A stretch of DNA of 64,000 nucleotides from DASWJZ01 sp963814905 (GCA_963814905.1 CAWFEM010000014.1:434001-498000); one strand, 5' to 3'. Counted from the first letter of the stretch, positions 8,132-18,949 are shown. Numbers and translations: made by a program. Notes: generated from the sequence alone by a model not told the origin.

Positions 8132-8209
8132 AGGACGCTGGAAGAGTGGAACTACGAACCGCTGAGGCTGCATGAACACCAGCTGCGGTGTCCGGACTTG
8201 AGTTTCCAA
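8132..8209 (-). pseudogene. frameshifted 5' end of the DUF262 gene
   Basis: In the frame one base away from the main DUF262 frame, codons from a TTG at 8209 read LETQVRTPQLVF and then RFVVPLFQRP, the conserved start of DUF262 proteins. The main frame carries the continuation YVWNEENQWEPMWNDI but is stopped by a TAG at 8152-8154. Removing one base at 8131-8132 joins the two into a full-length gene (about 730 codons). TTG as the start codon is my inference. Confidence 0.7.
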
Positions 8210-8316
8210 AACGGAACTCCTGGTCGGCCGTTGTGCTACTTCTACGATTAGGCCCGGTCAGGCAATATCGTACAGGGAATCAAATTGTGTTCCCTGGGCC
8301 CATCGCCGCTCCTCGC

Positions 8317-8703
8317 TCACCGCCCCTTCGGCTGAAACAGCTCCACGAAATTCCCCGACGGATCGACGATCAGCACCTGCGATCCGCCCGGCCCGGTGAC
8401 GATGTCGTTGCGGAATTTCACGTCTTCGGCCTTGAGCCGCGCCACCTCGGCGGCGAGGTCGTCGACGATGAGGTGGATGCGGTTCCAGCCGCCCGGCCCC
8501 GGCCGCTCGCCGTCGTCGGCCATCGGGCGACCGGCTGAGCTCGTCGGGCCGCTGAGCAAGAGCCTGAGCGCGCCGCGCTTCACATCCGCGAAGGCGGGCG
8601 GATAGCTGGTCAGAACCGAGAAGCCGAGATGCGTCGTGTACCACGCGATCGCCGCCTCGACGTCGTCGACCATGTAGCGGACGTTGACCATCTCCTCCGA
8701 CAT
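8317..8703 (-). CDS. VOC-family (glyoxalase/bleomycin-resistance fold) protein
   Basis: A 128-residue protein with two beta-alpha-beta-beta-beta halves: VNVRYMVDDVEAAIAWYTTH and, later, NRIHLIVDDLAAEVARLK, ending DPSGNFVELFQPKGR. This is the VOC metal-binding fold shared by glyoxalase I, dioxygenases and resistance proteins. The substrate cannot be assigned. I chose the ATG at 8703 (MSEEMVNVRY); the frame extends to 8778 but that part lies in a repeat-like region. The 3' end is duplicated as a relic at 3831-3899. Confidence 0.8.
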   Translation of the reverse strand: MSEEMVNVRYMVDDVEAAIAWYTTHLGFSVLTSYPPAFADVKRGALRLLLSGPTSSAGRPMADDGERPGPGGWNRIHLIVDDLAAEVARLKAEDVKFRNDIVTGPGGSQVLIVDPSGNFVELFQPKGR

Positions 8704-8753
8704 TCGCGCCTCGCGTTCGGATCGTAGCTTGCTCAGCCCCGTCCAGCCGTCAG

Positions 8754-8772
8754 GCCCGGACCCGATCCGGGC
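8754..8772. repeat. short inverted repeat, REP-like
   Basis: GCCCGGA (8754-8760) and TCCGGGC (8766-8772) form a 7-bp stem with a five-base loop, upstream of the VOC gene. The same core, with the flanking CATCCA, recurs at 31210-31235, so it looks like a dispersed palindromic element rather than a terminator; no T-run follows. Confidence 0.4.
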
Positions 8773-9055
8773 ATCCAACCGGTCCAGCCGGCGCCGCGGG
8801 AATATATTGCCGGCTCAGGCTCGGCAATGGCCACCTTCTAGAGGGACCTTCGGCCGATTGTTCCCATTTCGTTCTTTACAATGACGACGCGCTCCGGGCA
8901 ACATCTTTGCGCCCGGATTCGCCCGCTGACCGACCCCATGTCAGGAGCGCGGCGGCAGTGCGGGGACAATCGGGAGCCGACGCTTGTCTAAGCGCGCGAA
9001 GAGCCTAAGTTCAGGAGGCGGCAACCGCCGCGCCTCCCCGTCGGATCGCATCACC

Positions 9056-12052
<2,997 letters not shown>

Positions 12053-12059
12053 GCGCCCG

Positions 12060-12140
12060 CCCTCTCCCTCACCCTGAGGTGCCGCGCGAAGCACGGCCTC
12101 GAAGGGGCGGGAGAGGGTGGCCCTTCGCGTGAGCGAAGGG
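12060..12140. repeat. palindromic intergenic repeat downstream of uvrA
   Basis: CCCTCTCCC (12060-12068) pairs with GGGAGAGGG (12109-12117), and CCCTTCGC-GTGA-GCGAAGGG forms a perfect 8-bp hairpin at 12121-12140. The inner text CCTGAGGTGC...GCCTCGAAGG resembles the element at 33348-33419. No T-run follows, so it is a repeat or processing hairpin rather than a clear intrinsic terminator. Confidence 0.55.
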
Positions 12141-12154
12141 TCGGGAGAGGGGAG

Positions 12155-12481
12155 ATGAGCGAAACGCTGCGTCGTGTGCAGGCCCTAGTTATGAGCGGCG
12201 ACTACCTCGTTTCCGACCACGGCTTTGATGAACTCGATGCCGATGGTATTCTGCCCAGCGAAGTGTTGGACGGAATTGCGACCGCAGTCGCGGTCGAGGA
12301 CTACCGGGATCGCGCGCGTGGCCCAAGCGTCTTGGCCCTGCAGCACGATAGGAGCGCGCAGCCCATTCATGTGGTCTGGGCAATTCCTGCAGGCCGTCGA
12401 AGCCCCGCGGTGCTCGTAACCGCATACCGGCCCGATCCGGCCTTATGGGAGCGCGACTTCAGGAAGCGAACGACACAATGA
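12155..12481 (+). CDS. DUF4258 protein, probable toxin-like partner
   Basis: A 108-residue protein with the DUF4258 pattern: a conserved SDHGFDELDADGI near residue 20, a central GPSVLALQHD strand, PIHVVWAIP and the C-terminal VTAYRPDPALWERDF. The fold is related to small RelE/BrnT-like proteins, and such genes commonly pair with an antitoxin-like gene. Here the stop overlaps the ATG of a small downstream gene by four bases. A toxin role is inferred from this layout; no activity can be read from sequence. Confidence 0.65.
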   Translation: MSETLRRVQALVMSGDYLVSDHGFDELDADGILPSEVLDGIATAVAVEDYRDRARGPSVLALQHDRSAQPIHVVWAIPAGRRSPAVLVTAYRPDPALWERDFRKRTTQ

Positions 12482-12693
12482 CACGGAAAAGCACGAAACT
12501 CATCCATGAAGGGAAGTTCGCGGCCGAAGTGCCGATCGAGCTGATCGAGGACGAGACTGCGTGGTCGCCCTACCTTTCGCCCGAGGATACCCGCAAGCTT
12601 GAGACAGTCCGGCTCGCCCTTCGCGCCGGCAATCTTGCCGAAGCCGCCAAACATGGGCGGGTGTTCGAGCTGACGCCGATTGCAGCGGAGTGA
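12478..12693 (+). CDS. small antitoxin-like partner of the DUF4258 protein
   Basis: A 71-residue protein beginning MTRKSTKLIHEGKFAAEVP and containing ELIEDETAWSPYLSPEDTRKL and GRVFELTP. The ATG overlaps the upstream DUF4258 stop (ATGA), so the two are translationally coupled. I do not recognise a DNA-binding motif. It is probably the antidote in a two-gene module, by position and size only. Immediately after its stop codon, a decayed copy of the uvrA 3' end begins. Confidence 0.6.
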   Translation: MTRKSTKLIHEGKFAAEVPIELIEDETAWSPYLSPEDTRKLETVRLALRAGNLAEAAKHGRVFELTPIAAE

Positions 12694-12810
12694 TCAAGAC
12701 GGCCGGCTGGATCATCAACCCTGCCCCTCGGGCTCTTGAGCCGAGGGTCGGCCCCGAAGACAACAGCAGGGGCGGCGAGATCCTCGCCGCGGAGCTATAC
12801 CGGGGCGTTT
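12693..12810 (+). pseudogene. decayed duplicate of the uvrA 3' end
   Basis: Bases 12693-12720 match 11873-11900 of uvrA at nearly all positions. About 27 unrelated bases containing a hairpin (CCTCGGGCTC/GAGCCGAGG) intervene. Then 12748-12791 resemble the next uvrA segment (the GPEGGDGGGEIVAA codons), and 12792-12810 match the codons for SYTGAF with one change. It encodes nothing usable. It shows that part of uvrA was copied or displaced and that the DUF4258 pair lies between the two copies. Confidence 0.7.
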
Positions 12811-13073
12811 CGCTTTCTCGATCTCCTCCCCGGAGACATCCTGCCTCGGCAGGTTGAGCCAGCGCTGCGCACCGTTGCCGAAGTGGCGGCCGAACAGGGT
12901 GGCCGTGTCGGCGGTGATGGAGCGCCGACCGTTCAGGATGTGGTGATGCGGCCGGAGGGCGCGCCAAGGTCGGGAGCGTTGCCGTTTCAGCGTGGGAAGA
13001 GCGGGCGGCGCCGCGACGGCTCTTGCCGGACAAGAGACGGCACGGTGGCACCCAGAAGCACAATGGGAGCCAT
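12811..13073 (-). pseudogene. decayed HigA-family antitoxin gene
   Basis: On the minus strand an ATG at 13073 starts MAPIV like the intact HigA at 13361-13648, then the frame breaks. A second frame further down reads ILNGRRSITADTATLFGR and GNGAQRWLNL, which match the intact protein's ILNARRSITADTALRLGR and GNSAQFWLDL. It is thus a frameshifted paralogue of the nearby antitoxin. No toxin relic could be recognised next to it. Confidence 0.72.
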
Positions 13074-13125
13074 GGCGATGACAACCGATATGGTTCAGTT
13101 CCGAGTGTTGTATTAGATTGCCACC

Positions 13126-13395
13126 ATGACGAAAGATCAGATCGACGCCGTTCTTGATCGCGTGCATTCGTGGCCGAAGGCGCGCCAGGAGGATGCTGCC
13201 CGTATTCTCCTTGCCATGGAGGCTGAGCCGGTGGCGCCCTATGCCCTGAGCGACGAGGAGCGCGCCGACCTCGAAGCCGAGCTCGCCGAAGCCGCTCGCG
13301 GCGAGTTCGCGACGCCGGAAGACGTAGAGGCCGTTTTTGCCGCCATCCCCACTTTGTCCGCTACGCCGCCTTCGCCGGCCGCACCCGCTCCTTGA
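13126..13395 (+). CDS. orphan antitoxin-like small protein
   Basis: An 89-residue protein, MTKDQIDAVLDRVHSWPK at the start and LSDEERADLEAELAEAARGEFATPEDVEAVF in the middle. This acidic helical pattern is typical of short addiction-module antitoxins that pair with ParE/RelE-type toxins. No toxin follows in the same direction: the next genes are the convergent HigBA pair. The last 11 codons overlap the 3' end of higA on the other strand, and the proline-rich end (SPAAPAP) looks atypical, so the C-terminus may be altered. Assignment as an antitoxin is inference. Confidence 0.5.
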   Translation: MTKDQIDAVLDRVHSWPKARQEDAARILLAMEAEPVAPYALSDEERADLEAELAEAARGEFATPEDVEAVFAAIPTLSATPPSPAAPAP

Positions 13396-13648
13396 TCTCC
13401 GCGCCCTTCTCCTTCTCCACGACCGCGATGTCGTGTTGGCTCTGCAGGTCGAGCCAGAACTGGGCGCTGTTGCCGAAGTAGCGGCCCAGGCGGAGTGCGG
13501 TGTCGGCCGTGATGGAGCGCCGGGCATTCAGGATGTCGGTGATGCGCCCGGACGGGACGCCGAGGTCGAGCGCGAGCCTGTTGGCGCTAAGCGCTCTGGC
13601 GGAAAGTTCCCGCTTCAAAATGCGGCCGGGATGCACAATGGGAGCCAT
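13361..13648 (-). CDS. higA: HigA-family antitoxin (XRE-type helix-turn-helix)
   Basis: A 95-residue protein starting MAPIVHPGRILKREL, the usual HigA opening, followed by a helix-turn-helix (ANRLALDLGVPSGRITDILN) and RRSITADTALRLGR with GNSAQFWLDLQSQHD. It binds and represses the higBA promoter and neutralises HigB. It starts three bases after the higB stop, in the toxin-first order typical of this family. A decayed paralogue lies about 300 bp away at 12811-13073. Confidence 0.88.
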   Translation of the reverse strand: MAPIVHPGRILKRELSARALSANRLALDLGVPSGRITDILNARRSITADTALRLGRYFGNSAQFWLDLQSQHDIAVVEKEKGAEIKERVRPAKAA

Positions 13649-13651
13649 GAC

Positions 13652-13939
13652 CTAACCTCTATGGTAGTCGACGAATTCGACATTCAGCGCGTCGCCCTTT
13701 CGGAACTCGAAGCAGATGCGCCAGCGGTCGTTGACGGTCATCGCCCATTGGTCTCGGCGGTTGCCTTTAAGCTTGTGTAGTCCGAGGCTCTTCAGTGGGC
13801 TCAAGTCGCTGAGCGCTTTGGCAACATGCAGCGCGGCAAGCAGCTCGACCGCCGCATCGAAATCCATTCCCCTAAACTGGCGAGGCTGTTCGCCTTCCCA
13901 GACCCGGCGGGAGGCGGCGTTCCGCCACGACCGTATCAT
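13652..13939 (-). CDS. higB: HigB/RelE-family toxin (killer protein)
   Basis: A 95-residue RelE-fold protein. The pattern LHVAKALSDLSPLKSLGLHKLKG followed by QWAMTVNDRWRICFEF and ending VEFVDYHRG is the HigB/plasmid-maintenance killer signature; these enzymes cleave mRNA on the ribosome. The basic and aromatic residues in NDRWRICF are those expected for the active face. It is the first gene of a two-gene operon with higA, which it precedes by three bases. Confidence 0.88.
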   Translation of the reverse strand: MIRSWRNAASRRVWEGEQPRQFRGMDFDAAVELLAALHVAKALSDLSPLKSLGLHKLKGNRRDQWAMTVNDRWRICFEFRKGDALNVEFVDYHRG

Positions 13940-14017
13940 GGCAGAAACATACTACGTGAAACGGACAACATCAAGGGCTGACGGGTCGCACATTCCCCTT
14001 CTTATCCCCGCCCGCCC

Positions 14018-14821
14018 CTACTCCGCCGCGGCCATGTTCGCCGCGTTTAGGAGGCGCTCCACCGTGCCGAGTTCGACGGCGGCCGCCATCTCCACCGCAA
14101 AGCCGGTCAGGAGCGCCGCGCTGCATGCGGATTTCTTGGAAAAGGCGACATACATCGCCGAGGACAGAAGCGCTTTCGGGAGGAACGTGACCTTGCCGGC
14201 GATGCCCAGCTGCTTCGCTTCGTCGCTTCCCGGGTAGCGCCCGATGATCATGTAGTCCGCCTCTTCGGCGAGGAGCGCCGCGAAGGCCTTGTCGACGCCG
14301 TCGGCGCGCGCCACGGTGAGCTCCTTCGCCATGAAGGCGTCGAACGCGTCGCCATAGCTCTCGCCGACATTGGTCACGCCCTTGCGGCCCTTGAGATCGC
14401 TCCATTGCCCGTAGGCGAAGTCGGCGCCTTTGCGCACGACGATCGCGACGGGGTCGGGCATGAAGGGCGGCTCGACATAGTCGAGATAGAGCGCGCGCGC
14501 GTCGGTCTTGTAGATGCCGAAGATCACGTCCGCCTCGCCGCTTCGCGCCGCGGCCTGCGCGTCTTCCCAGGTGCCGAAGTCCTTCGACACCACGTCCTTG
14601 ACGCCGAGCCTCCGGGCGATCCTCCTGACCAGCTCGGGCGCGGCGCCGACGATCCTGTCTCCCGCGGCCCAGGCCACCGGCGGATAGGACGGGTGGCCGG
14701 TGACGACCAGCGACGCACAGGCGGTTTGCGCCAGCGCCGGCGCGACAGAGCCGGTCGGCCATCCGACGAGCGCCGAGAAAGCCAGGGCCGAGAGCCATGC
14801 CGTCGTCCGGCGCCCGGGCAT
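14018..14821 (-). CDS. periplasmic solute-binding protein, family 3 type
   Basis: A 267-residue exported protein. The start MPGRRTTAWLSALAFSALVG with cleavage near PALAQ-TA looks like a signal peptide. The mature part has SBP_bac_3 features: LVVTGHPSYPPVAW, GAAPELVRRIARRLG, GEADVIFGIYKTDARALYLDYVEPPF and DYMIIGRYPGSDEAK. Such proteins bind amino acids or similar solutes for an ABC importer, but no transporter genes are adjacent. The frame runs upstream to 14980, adding 53 basic residues without signal character, so I prefer 14821. The ligand is unknown. Confidence 0.72.
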   Translation of the reverse strand: MPGRRTTAWLSALAFSALVGWPTGSVAPALAQTACASLVVTGHPSYPPVAWAAGDRIVGAAPELVRRIARRLGVKDVVSKDFGTWEDAQAAARSGEADVIFGIYKTDARALYLDYVEPPFMPDPVAIVVRKGADFAYGQWSDLKGRKGVTNVGESYGDAFDAFMAKELTVARADGVDKAFAALLAEEADYMIIGRYPGSDEAKQLGIAGKVTFLPKALLSSAMYVAFSKKSACSAALLTGFAVEMAAAVELGTVERLLNAANMAAAE

Positions 14822-15154
14822 GAAGGTGCGCCGGCGCCGGCCCGGCTCGGCCTTGCCCGGCATCGCCGGATGTCCGGCCTCCGCCACGCCGCTGGCGGCG
14901 GTATCGGCGGTGTCGGCCGCTCTCTTCATGAAGAACGCGCGCCGCCCGAGATCCGGCGACGAATGGAAGCTGCAGCGCATGGCACGACCTTGAGTGGGTG
15001 AGGATGGGAGCGCCGTTGATGGCCCCCGCGCCTTAACGCACAGCGGTTCCGCAGCGCCGAATGTGATTCAAACTGACGCGATCGGCAGCCCGGGCGGCAG
15101 GATTTCGCTGTTTCGCGCGCGTTACCGGGCCACCTGGCTAAGGGGCGTCCACCC

Positions 15155-16135
15155 TCACCCCGGGTACCACACCGTCCGCGGATCGTCCGCCGCGCGCTCG
15201 TACCCGTAGGCCTCGTCGACGAGCCGCGCCAGATCGTAGCGCGGCTGCCAGTCGAGCAGGTGCTTCGCCTTGGAATTGTCGAGCCAGGTCGAATGGTAGT
15301 CGCTCGCCACGTCGATGGAATCGAGCCCGCGCGTCGTCTTCAAATGCGCGGCGAGCTCGCCGTAGTCGACCGGCCTGTCCATCGCGACGTTGAAGAGCTG
15401 CTGTCTTGCGCGCGGGTTATCCAGGGCAAGGAGGATGGCGGATGCCAGGTCGTCGACATGCACGAAGTTGCGGCGAAGCGGCCGCCCGTCGGCGTCGCGC
15501 AGGAGCGGCACCGTTCCCTCACTTGCGTAGCGCGCGGCGTCTGCCGCCGGCACCATCGTCTTCCAGTCCGGCCCGCCGAAGAGGTCGTCGCCGAAGGAGA
15601 GCGTGTATTTGAAATCGTCCTTCTCCATGATCCACGGCGCGCGCAGGCAGCACCAGTCGATGCCGTACTGGATGCCGAACTGCTCAAGCATCACCTCCTC
15701 AAGCACCTTGGAGAGCGCGTAGCAGCCCGGATAGGCGCTCCACGGCTGCGCCTCCGTCACCGGCGCCTCGCGGGCGTAGAAGAAGTGGCCGATGCCGGCG
15801 TCGCCGCCGATCAAGATGAACTGCCGCGCGGCCGGGCTCGTGCGAAACGCCTCGAGCAGCCAGAAGAGCCCCTTCACCGTCACGTCGATGACGACCTCCG
15901 GCGTCTCCTTGCAGGTCGCGAGGTGGACGACGTGGGTCACGCCGTCAATCGCCCTGTCGGCGACGTCGCTGTCGGCGATCGAGCCCTTCACCACCTCGAT
16001 CCGCTCGCTCTCAGGCAGCGTTCGGTTGTGGCAGAGCGCGCGCACGCGGGCATTGGGGAACCGCGCGTCCGCAAGCAGCCGCCGGATGAAGTGGCTCCCG
16101 ACCTTCCCGGTCGCCCCGGTCACAAGTACCAGCAC
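15155..16135 (-). CDS. NAD-dependent epimerase/dehydratase (extended SDR)
   Basis: A 326-residue extended short-chain dehydrogenase. The Rossmann glycine motif VTGATGKVGSHF is at residues 5-16, THVVHLAT is the typical strand after it, and the catalytic Tyr-Lys pair is in YALSK. The C-terminal half (NFVHVDDLASAILLAL) is the substrate-side domain. It probably acts on a nucleotide sugar or a related alcohol/ketone; the substrate is not predictable. It stands alone, with about 170 bp before the next gene on either side. Confidence 0.82.
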   Translation of the reverse strand: MLVLVTGATGKVGSHFIRRLLADARFPNARVRALCHNRTLPESERIEVVKGSIADSDVADRAIDGVTHVVHLATCKETPEVVIDVTVKGLFWLLEAFRTSPAARQFILIGGDAGIGHFFYAREAPVTEAQPWSAYPGCYALSKVLEEVMLEQFGIQYGIDWCCLRAPWIMEKDDFKYTLSFGDDLFGGPDWKTMVPAADAARYASEGTVPLLRDADGRPLRRNFVHVDDLASAILLALDNPRARQQLFNVAMDRPVDYGELAAHLKTTRGLDSIDVASDYHSTWLDNSKAKHLLDWQPRYDLARLVDEAYGYERAADDPRTVWYPG

Positions 16136-16314
16136 CGTTTCCCCCCGTGGTTTTGTTCTGTGTCGGCCGCAATCCTAGCGACGGCGGGGCCGCCGGCAAC
16201 ATCGGGGTGTCCGCGCGTCGTCCCCGCCTTCACGCCCCCGCCCCTCCCCGCTAAGCTCGGCGTCCGCCATTCTGCGGCGGCCAGCCGCTGCCCAACCACG
16301 ATCTGAGGAAAGCC

Positions 16315-16896
16315 ATGCCATCAGCACAGGAGCGCGAACCCGCGCCGCTCAAGCTCGGTCACGGACCGAAGGAGATGGAGATCTTCCTTGAGCCGACCTG
16401 CCCCTTCTGCAAGCGCGCCTTCGGCAAGCTGCCGGCGCTGGTCGATGCGGTCGGCGCGGACGCTCTCACTGTGCGCATCCGCTTCGTGTCGCAGCCGTGG
16501 CACCTCTTCTCCGGCATCGTCACGCGCGCAATCCTCGCGGCCTCCGCGACCGAGGGCGGCAAGGAGGCGGCGCTGAAGGCCATGGCCGGCATCTACAAGG
16601 ACCGCGAGGCCTTCGAGTTCGAGGATCATCATTCCGGGCCGAACATGGATCGCACGCCGAACGACATCGTGCGCGCCGTCTCCGACATCGTCGGCATCGA
16701 TCTTTTCCCGGCCTTCCGCTTCGACAGCGTCGGCCGCGCGCTCCGCTGGCAGGTCAAATATGCGCGGCAGAACGGCATTCATGTCTCGCCGACCTTCGCC
16801 ATCGACCGCATCGTGGAGTCGAATATGGGAAGCGGCCAGACGATCGAGGAATGGGCCGGCTGTCTGAAGCTCCCAGTAAAGGCCGCCAAAGCGTAG
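16315..16896 (+). CDS. DsbA-like thioredoxin-fold protein
   Basis: A 193-residue protein with a thioredoxin-fold start MEIFLEPTCPFCKRAFG; the redox motif is CPFC at residues 29-32. A helical insertion follows (about 70-130) and the cis-Pro region is HVSPTFAID near residue 160. This resembles DsbA/FrnE-like oxidoreductases. No signal peptide is visible, so it is probably cytoplasmic. Its partner is unknown. Confidence 0.78.
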   Translation: MPSAQEREPAPLKLGHGPKEMEIFLEPTCPFCKRAFGKLPALVDAVGADALTVRIRFVSQPWHLFSGIVTRAILAASATEGGKEAALKAMAGIYKDREAFEFEDHHSGPNMDRTPNDIVRAVSDIVGIDLFPAFRFDSVGRALRWQVKYARQNGIHVSPTFAIDRIVESNMGSGQTIEEWAGCLKLPVKAAKA

Positions 16897-16956
16897 GGAA
16901 ATGCGCCCAGTCCCGCGCCTCCCGGCCTCCGCCCTGCCGGCGCCGCGGCCCCGCCA

Positions 16957-16985
16957 TTGTATCGTCACCTGAAACAGCCTATATG
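16957..16985 (+). promoter_or_regulatory. predicted sigma-70 promoter of the cspA-family gene
   Basis: TTGTAT (16957-16962) and TATATG (16980-16985) are separated by 17 bases, a good sigma-70 match in this GC-rich context. It would give a leader of roughly 130 bases before the cold-shock gene, and long leaders are usual for cspA mRNAs. The ribosome-binding site AAAGGAG lies just before the start. Confidence 0.5.
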
Positions 16986-17124
16986 CCGCTCGCTTCCGTA
17001 TTTTGCTGCCTTGCTTGCTGCCCCATCGGGGATCTCCAGGACAACGCCGAATCGGAAAGAGGGACCTGGGCGAATTCTTCGCCGGGCCCATACGCGATTT
17101 GCGCGTGTTTAAAGGAGCCAGATC

Positions 17125-17328
17125 ATGGCAACAGGTACTGTGAAGTTTTTCAACGCCACCAAAGGCTTCGGCTTTATCGCTCCGACCGACGGCGGTAACG
17201 ACGTGTTCGTGCATGTCTCCGCGCTTGAGCGCGCCGGCATCTCCACGCTGCGCGAGGGCGACAAGGTGAGCTACGACGTGGTCAGCGAGCGCGGCAAGCT
17301 CGCCGCCTCCAACATCCAGATGCAGTAG
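17125..17328 (+). CDS. cspA: cold-shock protein, CspA family
   Basis: A 67-residue single cold-shock domain. RNA-binding motifs are clear: RNP1-type KGFGFI near residues 13-18 and RNP2-type VFVHVS near 28-33. It begins MATGTVKFFNATKGFGFI. Proteins of this family bind single-stranded RNA and DNA and act as RNA chaperones in the cytosol. A strong AAAGGAG ribosome-binding site precedes the ATG, a promoter candidate lies about 140 bases upstream and an intrinsic terminator follows at 17356. Whether it is cold-induced cannot be seen. Confidence 0.95.
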   Translation: MATGTVKFFNATKGFGFIAPTDGGNDVFVHVSALERAGISTLREGDKVSYDVVSERGKLAASNIQMQ

Positions 17329-17355
17329 CCCTCAAGCCAGGGCTTTCCTGCTTCC

Positions 17356-17383
17356 GCCCGGCGCCGAACCGCGCCGGGCTTTT
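17356..17383 (+). terminator. intrinsic terminator after the cspA-family gene
   Basis: GCCCGGCGC (17356-17364) and GCGCCGGGC (17371-17379) form a perfect 9-bp GC stem with a six-base loop, followed by four T. It lies 27 bases after the stop codon and before the next gene. Confidence 0.8.
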
Positions 17384-17399
17384 CATTGGAGACCGAACG

Positions 17400-17684
17400 A
17401 TGGCTCGTAAGAAAGACAGGGTCGACAACGGCGTCGTGCTTTTCGATGTCTTCTATGAAGACGGCAGCCGCGCTTCCAACCGCAAGGTCCCCTCCGCCGA
17501 TCTCGGCGGGCTCGACGGCGATGCGCCGGCGCTGACATTCATCGTCGATCAGGACCGCAAGATCGCCGATCTCTCCGGCAAGGCGCCGCGCCCCATCAAG
17601 AGCGTCATCCGCTCCGCCGCCCGCGCGCGAGCGGAAGCCGCCGCGGCCGATCCGCGCAAGCGGGTTAAGGACTACGCGAAATAG
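17400..17684 (+). CDS. conserved small protein of unknown function
   Basis: A 94-residue hydrophilic protein starting MARKKDRVDNGVVLFDVFYEDGS. The middle reads TFIVDQDRKIADLSGKAPRPIKSV; the C-terminus is Ala/Arg rich and helical (RSAARARAEAAAADPRKR). No signal peptide or membrane segment. I do not recognise a family function. It lies directly behind the cold-shock gene and its terminator, with TGGAG as a possible ribosome-binding site. Confidence 0.6.
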   Translation: MARKKDRVDNGVVLFDVFYEDGSRASNRKVPSADLGGLDGDAPALTFIVDQDRKIADLSGKAPRPIKSVIRSAARARAEAAAADPRKRVKDYAK

Positions 17685-17713
17685 CGAGATAGCCGGGGGC
17701 GAAGCGTCCCCGC

Positions 17714-18718
17714 TCAGCCGTAGAGCGGCGGCTTTGCCGCCAGCTCCACCGTCTCCCGCGCACCGCTCGCAAGCGAGCGCACCCCCGCCTCCGCCACCGC
17801 GTTCGCCACATAGCCGTCCCAGGCGGTGGCCCCCGGCGCGTCGCTCTGCCCGATCGCGGCGACCCAGGCGTTCAATTCCAGCCGGTAGGCATCCTCGAAG
17901 CGTCCGCGCCAGTCCGGTGGGAAGGCGCGCGCCTCTTCGCCGGCATGGCGGACAGAGACCGGCTCCGGCCGCGCCAAGTCCATTGTCCCCGTCTCGCAGA
18001 CGAGCTCCATGCGGATGTCGTAGCCGTAACCGGCGTTGATGAAGGCCTCGATGTCGGCGATCACGCCGCTTGCGGTCTCCACGATGAGCATCAACGGGTC
18101 GCGCTCCATCTTCCCCGGCTTGGCGACGGATTTCAGCGCCGTCACCGCGACGATCTCCTCGCCGAGGAGCCAGCGGATGATGTCGAACTCGTGCACGGCC
18201 GAGTTGGTGATGGAGTTTGCCGGCACGAACCAGTCGGGCGCGGAGACGTTGCGGTGCGCGGCGTGGATCAGAAGCGCGCGCCCCAGGCCCCCGTCGTTCA
18301 GCGTGTCGCGCATCGCCGTATAGGCCGGGTCGAAGCGGCGCATGAAGCCGACGCGGATGAGGCTCTTGCCGCCGGCGGCCTCGGCCTCCACGACCTTCAG
18401 CGCCTCCTCCGCCGTCGGCGCCAGCGGCTTTTCGCAAAGCACCGGCTTTCCCCGGGCGAGGCAGGCAAGCGCATAGTCCGCGTGTGTGGCGTCCGGCGAG
18501 GCAACCAGCACCGCGTCGACGTTCGGGTCGGCGATCAGCGCATGCGGGTCGGTAAGCGCTGCGCCGCCATGCGTCTCCGCGACGGTGCGGGCGCGGTCTG
18601 CATCGGCGTCCGAGATCGCCACGAGGTGCGCGCCGTGCACATGGCCGGCGATCAGGCGTGCATGGTCCGCCCCCATCACGCCTGCCCCGATAATGCCGAT
18701 CCCGATACTCGTTCCCAT
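17714..18718 (-). CDS. Gfo/Idh/MocA-family oxidoreductase
   Basis: A 334-residue NAD(P)-dependent dehydrogenase. The N-terminal Rossmann motif is GIGIIGAGVMGADHARL, the family motif EKPLAPTAEEALKV lies near residue 100, and the C-terminal part (HEFDIIRWLLGEEIVAV) has the substrate-side signature including the conserved His. It resembles myo-inositol 2-dehydrogenase, but no inositol genes are adjacent, so the sugar is not assigned. The start at 18718 fits the family; an open extension to 18850 has no family character. Confidence 0.82.
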   Translation of the reverse strand: MGTSIGIGIIGAGVMGADHARLIAGHVHGAHLVAISDADADRARTVAETHGGAALTDPHALIADPNVDAVLVASPDATHADYALACLARGKPVLCEKPLAPTAEEALKVVEAEAAGGKSLIRVGFMRRFDPAYTAMRDTLNDGGLGRALLIHAAHRNVSAPDWFVPANSITNSAVHEFDIIRWLLGEEIVAVTALKSVAKPGKMERDPLMLIVETASGVIADIEAFINAGYGYDIRMELVCETGTMDLARPEPVSVRHAGEEARAFPPDWRGRFEDAYRLELNAWVAAIGQSDAPGATAWDGYVANAVAEAGVRSLASGARETVELAAKPPLYG

Positions 18719-18949
18719 CGTTCCTCCCTGCCCTCTGCGCGGAGTGGTCTTCGCGTCTTCCTTTGCGGAGGGACTTAGCCCCTCCGGCCTTGCGAGAACA
18801 TACCGGAGTCGGGGAGAAAGCGCCGCGCGAGCCGGGCTTTGCCGGCTCAACGCAATCTTGACCCAGCGACGAGCCTCTACTGGACGTGAACGCCCCGCTT
18901 CGGCAGTCTGCTATCGGTCGAAATAGAACTACACCCCGGGGAGGATCTC

